From Pseudomonadota bacterium (GTDB lineage: Bacteria; Pseudomonadota; Alphaproteobacteria; Rhizobiales; Rhizobiaceae), in assembly GCA_023457435.1 (NCBI GenBank), contig JAEWLS010000005.1, positions 62,001 through 126,000 on the forward strand: 64,000 nucleotides of DNA, given 5' to 3'. A model generated the notes under the pieces. That model worked only from the letters and a program-made list of their open reading frames with translations. It had not been told where the DNA came from and ran no database searches. Both the position numbers and the translations under genes were made by a program. Of this stretch, positions 23,963-33,642 are shown one piece after another; position 1 is the first letter of the stretch, and every line of letters starts with the position of its first letter.

Positions 23963-26685
23963 CGCTGACCGTCGACCTCGTGATTGCGACGGCAGTGGCC
24001 TATGTCGGGCTGCTCTTCCTCGTCGCCTATCTCGGTGATCGCTATTCGGGGGCGACGGAGGGCGGCCTGCTGCGCTCGCCCTTCGTCTACACGCTGTCTA
24101 TCTCGGTCTACTGCACCAGCTGGACCTTCTACGGCGCGGTCGGCTCGGCGGCGCGGAACGGCCTGGAATTCGTCACGATCTATCTCGGCCCTACGCTGGT
24201 CTTCGTCGGCTGGTGGTTCGTCCTGCGCCGGCTGGTACGTATCAGCCACGACCAGCGCATCACCTCCATCGCCGACCTTCTGTCCTCGCGCTTTGGCAAG
24301 TCCAGCCGGCTCGGCGTTCTCGTGACGGCACTGGCTGTGATCGCCATCGCCCCTTACATCGCGCTCCAGTTGAAGGCGGTCACCTCATCGATCGAGGCGG
24401 TTGCCGGTTCGTCGGAATTCGGCCGCGGCGCGCTCGAGGGCTGGGACGAGGTCGGCCTTGCGCTCGGTGTGGCGGCCGGCATGGCGATCTTCACGATCCT
24501 GTTCGGCACCCGCAACGTCGACGCGAAGGAGCAGCATCACGGCGTCGTGGCGGCGATCGCGCTGGAGGCGGTGGTCAAGTTGACCGCACTCGTCGCAGTC
24601 GGCGTGTTCGTGCTTTACTCGGCCGGCGGCCTCGATCCGCTCTTCACGCGCGCTGCCGAGGCTGGTCTGAAAATCCATGCGGCCGACACGTTCGGGGATC
24701 GCTGGGTGGCCTCCATGGTGCTGGCCGCGGCGGCGATCATATGCCTGCCGCGTCAGTTCCAGGTAACCGTCGTCGAGAACTCCGATGAGAGCCACCTGCG
24801 CACGGCGAGTTGGGCTTTCCCCGCCTACATGCTGGCCATGAGCCTGTTCATCGTGCCGATCGCGCTGCACGGCCTGACCACGATGAAAGCGGGCTCCAAT
24901 CCCGACATGTTCACCCTGACGCTGCCACTGGCCGCCGGGCAGCACGGGCTGGCGCTGTTCGCCTTTATCGGCGGCTTCTCCTCCGCCACTTCGATGATCA
25001 TCCTCGAATCGATCGCGCTTTCCATAATGGTCTCGAACCATATCGTCGTGCCGATCATGTTGCGGCTGTCGAGCGACGACCGCGGCAGCGATGGCCTCGG
25101 CGTGCGGCGGCTGATCCTCAACGCCCGGCGGCTTTCCATCGTGCTCATCCTGCTGCTTGGCTTCGGATACTTCTACTTGACGCGCGCTTCCGACGCGCTG
25201 GCGCCGATCGGGCTGATCTCGTTCACCGGCGTCGCCCAATTCCTGCCGGCCATCCTCGCCGCACTGTTCTGGCGCGATGCTTCGACCAAGGCGGCGATCG
25301 CCGCGATCTCCGTCGGCTTCCTCATTTGGCTGTGGTCGAGTTTCCTGCCGTCCTTCGCGTCGTCCTCGCCTGCCGTGGCCGAGATCATGGCGCAGGGACC
25401 GCTCAGCATTTCCTGGCTCCGCCCGCAGGCGCTTTTCGGACTCGACCGGCTGGAGCCTCTGGCCCATGCCGTCTTCTGGAGCTTGCTGCTGAATACCACC
25501 GTGCTGATCGTCGGGTCGCTGCTCAGCACCCAGTCCGCACTGGAGCATGTGCAGGCGACGATCTTCCTTAACGTGTTCCGTCGCGCTGCAGGCGATGCCG
25601 GTCCACTGCGCGGCTCCGCCACCGTCGACGACCTTTTCCTGGTGGCGCGCCGCGTACTTGGACACGACCGAGCGATGGCGGTCTTCTCGGAGGAGGCGAA
25701 ACAGGCGGGCATGGCGTGGACCAGCTTCGAGCCGACGCCGGCCTTCATCCACCGGCTGGAGCGCGAGCTGGCAGGCTCGATCGGCACCGCCTCGGCTCAC
25801 GTCATGCTCTCCAAAGTGGTGTCGGGCGACGCCGTCTCCCTGGAGGAGGTCATGCAGATGGCCGACGAGACTCAGCAGGCGATTGAACATTCGCAGGCGC
25901 TTGAGCGCACCTCGTCGCAGCTGCGCGCCACGGCGGAGAAGCTGGAATACGCAAACCGGCAGCTGCGCGAGGTTGACCTACAGAAGGACGAGTTCCTGAG
26001 CCAGGTCAGCCACGAGGTGCGCACTCCGATGACGGCGATACGGGCGTTCGCCGAGATATTGCTGTCACAGGACGATCTGGAAGGGGAATCGAGGCAGAAG
26101 TTCATCTCGACGATCCACAAGGAGAGCCTTCGGCTGACGTCATTGCTCGACGAGATCCTGGATCTGTCGGCCCTGGAGCGTCGCGAACGTGTCTGGGAAA
26201 ATCGATTGATGGATGTAGAAGCCTCGCTGGATCAAGCGATACACGTGTGCGAGGCGCTGGCGCGCCAGAAAAACACCAAGCTGGTGAGCGGATCGCGCGC
26301 GCCCTCCGCGGCCGCGCTGGCCGATCCGGACAGGACGAGCCAAGTTTTCATCAATCTGATTTCGAACGCCATCAAATACAACGACGCCCCCCGGCCGCAG
26401 GTCACGATCCGTTCCCGGATAGAGCGCGGGTTTCATGTCGTTGACATTGCAGATAACGGAGCCGGCGTGTCGGACGACGAACGCGAGCGCATCTTCCAGA
26501 AGTTCTACCGAGGGCGATTGGCTCAGCCGCTTTCGTTGTCCGGGGCGGGCCTCGGCCTGCCGATCAGCCGGGAGATCGTGAGCCTCATGGGGGGAACGCT
26601 GGAACTGGTGCACAATGACGGAAAAGGCGCGTGCTTCCGGGTGAAGCTGCCGCTCACCGCGGCCGAAGACGGCGCCCCGTCATGA
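23959..26685 (+). CDS. Sodium-solute symporter/histidine kinase hybrid (CrbS-like)
   Basis: 908 residues. The first 510 or so form an SSS (PutP-like) transporter of about 13 helices; a STAC-type linker follows (EHVQATIFLNVFRRAAGD, then FLVARRVLGHDRAMAVFSEEA), a coiled-coil stretch near 630-675, a HisKA domain with phospho-acceptor His685 in SQVSHEVRTPMTAI, and an HATPase_c domain (N-box NLISNAIKYN, G1 DIADNGAGVSDDE, G2 GAGLGLPIS). Relatives such as CrbS sense acetate or other short-chain acids. The receiver protein and the DHp-bearing XRE regulator upstream are its likely partners. No PAS domain is obvious. Confidence 0.93.
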   Translation: MTLTVDLVIATAVAYVGLLFLVAYLGDRYSGATEGGLLRSPFVYTLSISVYCTSWTFYGAVGSAARNGLEFVTIYLGPTLVFVGWWFVLRRLVRISHDQRITSIADLLSSRFGKSSRLGVLVTALAVIAIAPYIALQLKAVTSSIEAVAGSSEFGRGALEGWDEVGLALGVAAGMAIFTILFGTRNVDAKEQHHGVVAAIALEAVVKLTALVAVGVFVLYSAGGLDPLFTRAAEAGLKIHAADTFGDRWVASMVLAAAAIICLPRQFQVTVVENSDESHLRTASWAFPAYMLAMSLFIVPIALHGLTTMKAGSNPDMFTLTLPLAAGQHGLALFAFIGGFSSATSMIILESIALSIMVSNHIVVPIMLRLSSDDRGSDGLGVRRLILNARRLSIVLILLLGFGYFYLTRASDALAPIGLISFTGVAQFLPAILAALFWRDASTKAAIAAISVGFLIWLWSSFLPSFASSSPAVAEIMAQGPLSISWLRPQALFGLDRLEPLAHAVFWSLLLNTTVLIVGSLLSTQSALEHVQATIFLNVFRRAAGDAGPLRGSATVDDLFLVARRVLGHDRAMAVFSEEAKQAGMAWTSFEPTPAFIHRLERELAGSIGTASAHVMLSKVVSGDAVSLEEVMQMADETQQAIEHSQALERTSSQLRATAEKLEYANRQLREVDLQKDEFLSQVSHEVRTPMTAIRAFAEILLSQDDLEGESRQKFISTIHKESLRLTSLLDEILDLSALERRERVWENRLMDVEASLDQAIHVCEALARQKNTKLVSGSRAPSAAALADPDRTSQVFINLISNAIKYNDAPRPQVTIRSRIERGFHVVDIADNGAGVSDDERERIFQKFYRGRLAQPLSLSGAGLGLPISREIVSLMGGTLELVHNDGKGACFRVKLPLTAAEDGAPS

Positions 26686-27442
26686 GGAAATCGTGCTCTA
26701 ATGACGAGGCGCAAGAATGGCTCGGGGCGCAGGCTAGTTGCCGGGCAGCAGCGGTCTCGTCCTCTACCTACTCGACTTCTTCGGCCCGGATGATCTCCGG
26801 CACCTCAAGCCCTTCGCCCTCGGGACAGCGTGCCGGCGACAACAGCAGCATGTCCGCGCGGGCGCATGAGTTCGGCGGTGGGCCGCTCGCGTTGGACAAG
26901 CGTGTTCAGCCGCCGCGCCACGTAGCCTGCCTTCATATAGCAGAGACTGGTGGAGAGAGTGAAAGGTGGCTGTCCGCGACCCTGCGAAGTGGCACTAGAT
27001 CATTGAGATCGCCGGAAAATCCGGACTGGCGATAAGGCCTCGCCACAATTGTGCATCACCTCTGTGCCCAGATCTCGGTGCGACGTCAAACGTGTATATG
27101 GCGGGTTGGCACAACGTTCGTGGGCAATCGCAGGAAGGTAAAGTTTCCCTAGCCAGCGGTTAGGACACGATTGAGACTTGAAACTGGACGAGCGTACACG
27201 GCCGCACAGCAGAACTGGCAGTCTGGGCTTGGGGGCCGTCTGCTGCCTGTCCGGTTCTGGCCGACAATCTGAGAAGCCCGACGTACAGCCAACGACCCCA
27301 TTGCTGGCGTTCAAGGTGCATTCGCCTCCCCAACTTGAAATTCGACCACTATCGGACGAAGAGCGTGGGCCGAAGCCAAGCAATCTTACCGCCCCCCTCC
27401 AATCGTTGAACGGGGGCACGACCCAAAGCATATTGGCTACCG
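26686..27442. other. Intergenic region with gene remnant and repeat copy A
   Basis: No intact gene is seen in these 757 bases. On the minus strand around 26770-26950 there is protein-like sequence split over two frames (MKAGYVARRLNTLVQRERP, then LLLSPARCPEGEGLEVPE ending before a stop), which looks like a decayed gene I cannot name. Copy A of a direct repeat occupies 26995-27089. The rest shows nothing recognisable. Confidence 0.5.
26995..27089 (+). repeat. Direct repeat copy A
   Basis: About 95 bp starting CTAGATCATTGAGATC and continuing through GTGCATCACCTCTGTGCCCA to CGACGTCAA. A second copy in the same orientation is at 38901-38996; by eye they differ at about eight positions and one gap. 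Both lie in non-coding sequence and bracket the carotenoid region. Confidence 0.8.
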
Positions 27443-28663
27443 ATGAGCGATCGCTACGTCCACTCCGCGCCCGACCGCCTTACGGCGTCCGATCAGGAGA
27501 ATCTGATCGCTCTGGCACGTCATCTTGTCCTGCAATCGGCCGCGATCGAAAAGGTCGGCGGTCTGACCTTTGGGCATATCGACATGACAGGGTTCGATCC
27601 GCTGCCCGCGCAGATTACGAGCGTCGCCTCCGGCCCGCTTCCGCCTCTGGCCCACGCGCCTCTGGCCGGGGTCTTGCCGCTGCAAGGCGAGGACTGGCCG
27701 GCGTATCTTCTGCGCGTCTTCGGCATTTGCTCGGGTTCCCCCTTTTTGCACTGGCTGCAGTCTAGCCTGTGGTCAAAGACCGAACCCAGCGCCGTCGGCG
27801 CCGGGCTTCGCATCGCCTATTTGCTCGACTACGGACTGCCGCACGACTACGTCGAAATTGCCATGGGGCAGGCCTACACCGACTACGACAGCAACGGCTT
27901 CCTGTGGGAGCGCATCGGACTGCTTCCGGTCAAAGACGCGAACTCTGATCTCGCGCCGAAAAAGATCTGGCCGAACTGGAAAGGCGCGGTCGAGCAAAAC
28001 CGGCTTCGCTCGGAAGTGATCTATAACGCCGGCAATCTGGTCCCTAGCCTGATCGAGAACGGCATTGCCCGGCCCGACGAGATCGAGGGATGTCCCACAA
28101 CCGAAATCGAGGCGCTCGAACGAGAACTCGGAAGCATGCCGCAGAGCTACCGCGACGTGCTCGCCCTCATCGGGCGACGCAGCGGAAATCTGGCTGACCG
28201 TTCCGCACTCTGGATACACGCCGACCAATTGGGCCAGGTAAGCCGCATGGCGCGCGAGCGCATCTTCGGCGTGCCCGAGCTAGGTGACGCTCCCGTGCCC
28301 CACGACGCAGTCTTCATCGGGGCGCGCCGCGGAGAACATCCTTGGTTCATCCTGTCCGGCCGCCGTGTCGACAGCCCGGTCTTCCAGTTCAATTCCGACA
28401 CCGGCAAAGTCACGCATGTGGGTGTAAGCGTTTGGTCTTGGGTCGAGGTACTGGTGAATATGCGTCCCAACATCCGCTTGCGGCCGGAGGAGCGCCAGAC
28501 GATTGATAGGCTCCTTGTGATCTCGAACGAAATCTCCGCGCGACTGGCCGCGACGTCGGTGCCTCTTACAACACACGTTTTGAGCAGGCGCGCCTCCGCA
28601 TGGTTGTTTATTGCCGGCGGCGCAGTTCTCGTCGCGGGTAGTCTAGCATACATAGGGTGGTAA
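27443..28663 (+). CDS. SUKH/SMI1-KNR4-like protein with C-terminal membrane anchor
   Basis: 406 residues of uncertain function. Residues about 205-330 resemble a SUKH (SMI1/KNR4) fold: an IEALERELGSMPQSYRDVLAL opening helix, the typical start of the domain, then a WIHADQLGQV segment and a later IGARRGEHPWFILSG strand pair. The C-terminus has one transmembrane helix (WLFIAGGAVLVAGSLAYIGW). SUKH proteins often act as toxin immunity proteins, but no toxin gene is next to it. Codon use is like its neighbours. It lies in the repeat-bracketed island. The start at 27443 is the first ATG of the frame. Confidence 0.65.
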   Translation: MSDRYVHSAPDRLTASDQENLIALARHLVLQSAAIEKVGGLTFGHIDMTGFDPLPAQITSVASGPLPPLAHAPLAGVLPLQGEDWPAYLLRVFGICSGSPFLHWLQSSLWSKTEPSAVGAGLRIAYLLDYGLPHDYVEIAMGQAYTDYDSNGFLWERIGLLPVKDANSDLAPKKIWPNWKGAVEQNRLRSEVIYNAGNLVPSLIENGIARPDEIEGCPTTEIEALERELGSMPQSYRDVLALIGRRSGNLADRSALWIHADQLGQVSRMARERIFGVPELGDAPVPHDAVFIGARRGEHPWFILSGRRVDSPVFQFNSDTGKVTHVGVSVWSWVEVLVNMRPNIRLRPEERQTIDRLLVISNEISARLAATSVPLTTHVLSRRASAWLFIAGGAVLVAGSLAYIGW

Positions 28664-29224
28664 CACCCGGGTACCAGGCGTCGGACGCCATGCGACTATC
28701 GAATTGTAATTGGTAACCGAAGAACTTGCCTCCGGCAGAATGGGGGCCGCCTGCTGACCGTCCGGCTGATCCTGATTTCGACTGGTCCGCTCTAAGGGCG
28801 TCGGCGTCGTCTTCGTCCCTCAGTTCCCGGCCGACGTGCCCGACGTGGTGCTTTCTCAGTGGCACGAGGGTGCAGCATTCGCTGCGCATCCTCACGCCGA
28901 AGGAGCAGAAGATGGTGCGCGCGGCCGCTGACGCCTTCCGGCCCAATCCGAGGTCTGAGAAGGAGTGGAAAGAGGCGATTGCGTGAATCTCTATCTGGTG
29001 TCGAGTTAGCGTCGGCGCCAGGACCCAATTCAAGTGGGTGGAAGCCTCGCGGTTGTCGCCGGATGTGCCCTGGTGATTCTGGTTTGGATGCGTCGAAGAT
29101 ATTCGCGAGCTCTTCGTTGCACCCAAAAAGTGTCGATGGACGCGTACGGACGTGCTTGCGGGACAAATTGCTGCTAAGGAAAAGATGAACGTCGCAGATC
29201 GTCGCCATTTTTGGATAGAGGCTC
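28664..29224. other. Intergenic region, no supported gene
   Basis: 561 bases between the SUKH-like gene and the CAP-RTX gene. A plus-strand frame of 86 codons (28726-28986) has a plausible C-terminal stretch (LTPKEQKMVRAAADAFRPNP), but the first half is low-complexity, and I do not count it as a gene; a remnant is possible. It probably contains the CAP-RTX promoter. Confidence 0.4.
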
Positions 29225-30454
29225 ATGGCTGTCAATTACAGAACCGACACCTCTCAGGATCAGATCAGCGCGCCTGAACAGGAACTCTACAATCTGATCA
29301 TGGCTTATCGCGCGAGCATTGGGCTTCCTGCGATACCGCTCTCTGAGTCGCTTTCAATTACGGCGGCGCGACACGCCTTGGACAGCATCGAGAATGTCGG
29401 AAGTTACGTTGGCCATGCTTGGAGCGACGCGCCTTACGACGGCGCCAACTCGGCAACATATCCGAACATGTGGGATGCGCCGGAGCGTGTAGGAACCCCG
29501 TACACTGCGAACGGGTACGAGATCTCTACAGGATACCTTGGCAACGCCGTCCACACCAACCAGATGACGCCCCAGATGGCTCTTCAGGGCTGGCAGAACT
29601 CTGCTCCCCATAACGCGGTTATCACCAACACTGGCACCTGGGCCAACATCTCATGGAAGGCCATAGGCATTGGCATGTACAAAGGCATCGCTCATGTCTG
29701 GTTCGGCGAAGCCGTCGATCCCTTGGGCGAACCCGGCGGGGGATCAAACACCTCGACTGAAGGGCCCGACCAGCTGTTCGGTGGAGCGGCCGACAACCTG
29801 CTGTTTGGCAAGGGCGGAAACGACACGGTCTTCGCCGGTCTGGGCCGCGACAGCGTTTTCGCTGGCGACGGTGACGACGTCGCCTATGGCGGCGAGGGCG
29901 ATGACCAGGTTTACGGCGGTTTGGGCAATGACACGGTCGGCGGGGGCGTCGGAAACGATACCATCGGCGGCGGAGTCGGTGATGATCTCGTCTTCGGAGG
30001 TGCCGGAGACGACCTCGCTTTTGGCGGCGCAGGCAACGACAACATCGTCAGTCGCCATGGCCGCGACACCATTGTCGCGGGCGAGGGAGCGGATACGATC
30101 AATGCCGGTGATGCAGACGACGTTGCCTATGGGGCGGAGGGGAATGACCTCCTCTTTGGAGGAGCGGGTGCGGACACCCTGTTTGGGGGTGCGGGCGCCG
30201 ATACGTTGTGGGGCGGCGCCGGCGACGATCACCTCTGGGGCGGTCAGGGCGCTGACCCGTACGCCTTCGCGGCTGGCAGCGGCCATGACGTGGTCCACGG
30301 CTTCAACCAGGCTGAGGGGGACCGGTTAGACCTACAGGGCCAGACGTTCGCCCAGGCGCTCAATGGCAGCGGTCATGTAGTGCTGACGCTTTCGGGCGGA
30401 GGCGTTGTCACGCTCGAGGGCGTTACTTCGTTCAGCGGCGATTTTATCGTCTAG
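29225..30454 (+). CDS. Secreted CAP-domain protein with RTX calcium-binding repeats
   Basis: 409 residues. The N-terminal 170 form a CAP/SCP-like domain (PEQELYNLIMAYRASIGLPA, then an ITAARHALDSI helix and GHAWSD with a candidate active-site His). From about residue 180 to 355 there are roughly sixteen glycine-rich RTX nonapeptides (GGAGDDLAF, GGAGADTLW and so on) that fold into a calcium-bound parallel beta-roll. There is no Sec signal, and the C-terminus ends in a short hydrophobic stretch (GDFIV), as expected for type I secretion. No T1SS genes are in the window. CAP-RTX proteins may act as extracellular proteases or adhesins; the role here is unknown. Confidence 0.88.
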   Translation: MAVNYRTDTSQDQISAPEQELYNLIMAYRASIGLPAIPLSESLSITAARHALDSIENVGSYVGHAWSDAPYDGANSATYPNMWDAPERVGTPYTANGYEISTGYLGNAVHTNQMTPQMALQGWQNSAPHNAVITNTGTWANISWKAIGIGMYKGIAHVWFGEAVDPLGEPGGGSNTSTEGPDQLFGGAADNLLFGKGGNDTVFAGLGRDSVFAGDGDDVAYGGEGDDQVYGGLGNDTVGGGVGNDTIGGGVGDDLVFGGAGDDLAFGGAGNDNIVSRHGRDTIVAGEGADTINAGDADDVAYGAEGNDLLFGGAGADTLFGGAGADTLWGGAGDDHLWGGQGADPYAFAAGSGHDVVHGFNQAEGDRLDLQGQTFAQALNGSGHVVLTLSGGGVVTLEGVTSFSGDFIV

Positions 30455-30945
30455 CTGGCCTGGGCGTCCCGACGGCTATCAAGCTGGCAGTCCTTGAGGC
30501 GGACGGTATCCGGGCGCATCAAGTCGATGCCTCGAGGAAGCGGATAAGGCCGTTGATAGAAGGCAAAGCAAAGCCCTAGCTTGCATTTGGACGCGCAGGA
30601 TTTGCAGCGCGCGCTCGAAGCCAGAAGGCGGCTTACACGAATTGCTATCCAGACCCGAGAGACCGCTGACGGGCTCAAAGCTATAATTCAAAATACCCGC
30701 ATTTCGCGCTGTTGGAGAGACACATTGACCGGCAAAAGGCAGACGCTCGGTTTTCCGCCGTCGTAGATCTTTTTGTGCTTCGAGAGCAAATCCGCTCGCT
30801 TCGGGAGATCTGAGTCGGGGGTTGTTCGTAAATGAGGGGTGATGGCATTACGCCGTCCCCGGAGAGCTATTGTGCCTCGCCTGTCCAAGTCGCCCCGACC
30901 GGCCTTTCTCATGCGCAGTGCGTCCCTCCCGAGATCAAGACCGCG
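30455..30945. other. Intergenic region upstream of crtY
   Basis: 491 bases without a supported gene. Short frames exist on both strands but none has recognisable similarity. It should hold the promoter of crtYIB. An upstream ATG in frame with crtY at 30832 could extend that gene by 38 residues, but that part does not resemble CrtY. Confidence 0.45.
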
Positions 30946-32154
30946 ATGAACCAGGCCAACAGCAGCAAGCGACGCGAGGAGGTGGCTTCAAACCCGGACT
31001 TGGTGCTCGTCGGCGCTGGTCTGGCGAACGCGTTGATTGCATTCCGCCTCGCGGTGACGCGGCCGGATGTGCGGATGCTGATGCTCGAAGGCTCCTTCCA
31101 GCCGTTCGGCGAACACACCTGGTCGTTTCATGCAAGCGACTTGACAGGTGCTGAGCATGAGTGGCTCTCGCCAATGGTCGCGCGACGGTGGGGGGCGCAA
31201 TCGGTCCGCTTCGACGGTTACCGCCGCGATCTCAGCACAGGCTACGCTTGCCTGAACTCAAAGTCCGTCGCGGCCGTACTAAGCACCCTGCCCAACCTGA
31301 CCTTGAAGACCGGCGCGACGGCGACCCATGTCGAGCGCAGCGGTGTCATGCTCGAAGGCGGCGGCATCATCAAGGCGCCATGCGTGATCGACGGACGCGG
31401 GTTCGCGCCCAATCCCGCCCTTGCGCTCGGCTACCAGAAATTTGTCGGGCTCGAGGTTGAGACAGAGACGCCACATGGCATCGCCGATCCCGTGATCATG
31501 GACGCGACTGTCGACCAGAAGGATGGCTATCGCTTCGTCTACCTCCTGCCGTTCTCTGAGACCCACATCCTGATCGAGGACACGCGCTATTCCGACAGCG
31601 GTGCGCTGTTGCGCGAGGAACTGGTGCGCGACATCCACCTGTATGCGAAGGCCCAGGGATGGACGATCGCGCGTGTCGTGCGCGAGGAGCAGGGAGTGCT
31701 GCCGATCTCGCTCGCCCATGACATCGATGGCTTCTGGTCGGCGAGCAACGACGAGGTGCCGCGCGTCGGCATGGCTGCAGGCCTGTTCCATCCGACCACC
31801 GGCTACAGCCTTCCGGAGGCGGTAAGGTTGGCGTCGCTGGTGGCGCAGCACTGGCCGCTGGACAGCGCCGCGCTTGTTGGGCTGGTGCGCAGGCACGCCG
31901 TCGCGCTGCACCGCCGCCAGCGCTATTACCGCATGCTGAATCGCTTCCTTTTCCTCGGTGCGGCGCCGAGCCGCCGGCATCTGGTGATGCGGCGGTTCTA
32001 CATGCTGCCGCAACCGCTGATCGAGCGCTTCTATGCCGGCAGGCTTACCGCCGCCGACAAGCTGCGCATCCTCGCGGGCAAGCCGCCGATCCCCATCCGC
32101 CGAGCACTTGCGGTCCTCCGCGAGGCACCACTCCTGGCGCGAACGCGAGCATGA
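30946..32154 (+). CDS. crtY: Lycopene beta-cyclase CrtY
   Basis: 402-residue FAD-dependent enzyme that cyclises both ends of lycopene to beta-carotene. The dinucleotide motif DLVLVGAGLANALIAFRLA is followed by the CrtY-type segment FGEHTWSFHASDLT; later IEDTRYSD and a GLFHPTTGYSLPEAV motif are also diagnostic of bacterial CrtY. The start at 30946 gives the usual length and places the FAD motif near residue 18. The stop overlaps the crtI start by ATGA, so crtY-crtI-crtB are translationally coupled. The gene itself looks intact although its neighbour crtI is not. Confidence 0.92.
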   Translation: MNQANSSKRREEVASNPDLVLVGAGLANALIAFRLAVTRPDVRMLMLEGSFQPFGEHTWSFHASDLTGAEHEWLSPMVARRWGAQSVRFDGYRRDLSTGYACLNSKSVAAVLSTLPNLTLKTGATATHVERSGVMLEGGGIIKAPCVIDGRGFAPNPALALGYQKFVGLEVETETPHGIADPVIMDATVDQKDGYRFVYLLPFSETHILIEDTRYSDSGALLREELVRDIHLYAKAQGWTIARVVREEQGVLPISLAHDIDGFWSASNDEVPRVGMAAGLFHPTTGYSLPEAVRLASLVAQHWPLDSAALVGLVRRHAVALHRRQRYYRMLNRFLFLGAAPSRRHLVMRRFYMLPQPLIERFYAGRLTAADKLRILAGKPPIPIRRALAVLREAPLLARTRA

Positions 32155-33642
32155 ACGGAAAGCAGAGGACTGCGGCGGTTATCGGCGCCGGCTTCGGCGG
32201 CCTGGCGCTGGCCATCCGCCTGCAGAGCGCCGGCATCGCGACAACCGTCTTCGAGAAGCGGGACAAGGCCGGCGGCCGCGCCTATGTTTACAACGATGCC
32301 GGCTTCGTATTCGACGCCGGCCCCACGGTCATCACCGACCCCGAATGCCTAGAACAGCTGTGGGCGCTGTCGGGCCGGCGCATGTCGGACTACGTGACGC
32401 TGCTTCCGGTCGCGCCGTTCTACCAGCTATGCTGGGAGGACGGGTATCGCTTCGACTACGCCAACGACCAGGCCGAGATCGACCGGCAGATCGAAGAGAA
32501 GTCGCCCAGCGACGTCGAGGGCTACCGGCGCTTCCTCGCCTATTCGCAGGACCTATACCGCGAAGGCTACGAGAAGCTCGGAACCGTGCCGTTCCTGAAC
32601 TTCCGGTCGATGATCAGGGCGGCGCCGCAACTGATACGGCTGGAGAGCCACCGCAGCGTCTACTCGAAGGTGAGCCAGTACATCGCCGACGAGCAGTTGC
32701 GGCAGGCTTTCTCGTTCCATTCTCTGCTGGTCGGCGGCAATCCCTTCGCCACGTCGTCGATCTACGCCCTCATCCACGCGCTGGAGCGCAAGGGCGGCGT
32801 CTGGTTCGCCAAGGGCGGCACCGGCGCGCTCATTGCCGGCATGGTGAAGCTGCTTGACGACCTTGGCGGCCGGGTGATGCTGAACGCAGAGATCGACAGC
32901 ATCGACGCGGTCGGCGACCGGGTCTCGGCGGTGGTGCTCAAGGATGGCAGCCGCCACGCCTTCGACCAGATCGCCTCGAACGCCGATGTGGTGCACCTAC
33001 AAGTCGCTGTTGCGCGGCGCGCCGCGTGGCGAGAGCTACGGCCGCAGGCTGGAGCGCAAGCGCTTCTCCATGTCGCTCTTCGTCGTCTATTTCGGCCTCA
33101 AGGGCCTGCGGCCGGAGATGAAGCACCACATGGTGCTGTTCGGGCCGCGCTATCGTGAACTCATAGCCGAGATCTTCAATGCCGACGGACTGGCTGACGA
33201 CTTCTCGCTCTATTTGCACGCGCCCTCGGTGACCGACGACAGTCTCGCGCCGGCGGGACACAGCGCCTACTACGTACTTTCGCCGGTGCCGCATCTGGGC
33301 ACGGCCGGTATCGACTGGGCGGTCGAAGGGCCGCGCTACCGCGATCGCATCCTGAAATATCTCGATGAGCGGTATATGCCCGGGCTGCTGAACGATCTCG
33401 TTACTGTCCGCCACATGACCCCATTCGACTTCCGTGACGAACTCAACGCGCATCTCGGTTCGGCCTTCTCCATCGAGCCGATCCTGACGCAGAGCGCCTG
33501 GTTCCGGCCTCACAACCGCGACGACGTTCTGTCCAACTTCTACATCGTCGGCGCCGGCACGCATCCAGGTGCCGGCATCCCGGGCGTGGTCGGCTCCGCG
33601 AAGGCGACGGCTGCCCTGATGATCGAGGACGCGGCGCGATGA
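32151..33642 (+). pseudogene. crtI: Phytoene desaturase CrtI, frameshifted
   Basis: CrtI desaturates phytoene to lycopene. The first frame (32151 to about 32993) gives AVIGAGFGGLALAIRLQSAG, then GGRAYVYNDAGFVFDAGPTV, typical of CrtI. Near 32991-33000 similarity jumps to the next frame, which carries YKSLLRGAPRGESYG through the C-terminal flavin motif GAGTHPGAGIPGVVGSAKAT to the stop at 33642. At the junction the family reads VVHTYK; here GTGCACCTACAAG lacks two bases (AC of a CACACC run). Uncorrected, the first frame runs on to 33158 with a 55-codon nonsense tail. The overlap with crtB is still ATGA. Either a real slippage mutation or an assembly error. Confidence 0.88.

Noticed and set aside
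24385..25890. 501-codon minus-strand frame opposite the SSS-kinase
   Set aside because: Composition is His/Arg/Gln-rich shadow of a membrane protein gene; no domain seen.
27178..27765. 195-codon plus-strand frame overlapping the SUKH-like gene start
   Set aside because: It overlaps a better frame, is composition-biased and has no recognisable domain.
28726..28986. 86-codon frame between the SUKH-like and CAP-RTX genes
   Set aside because: Only its second half looks protein-like and there is no ribosome binding site; kept as possible remnant in the intergenic entry.
29780..30260. Tandem DNA repeat
   Set aside because: It is the coding sequence of RTX nonapeptides with varied codons, explained by the protein.
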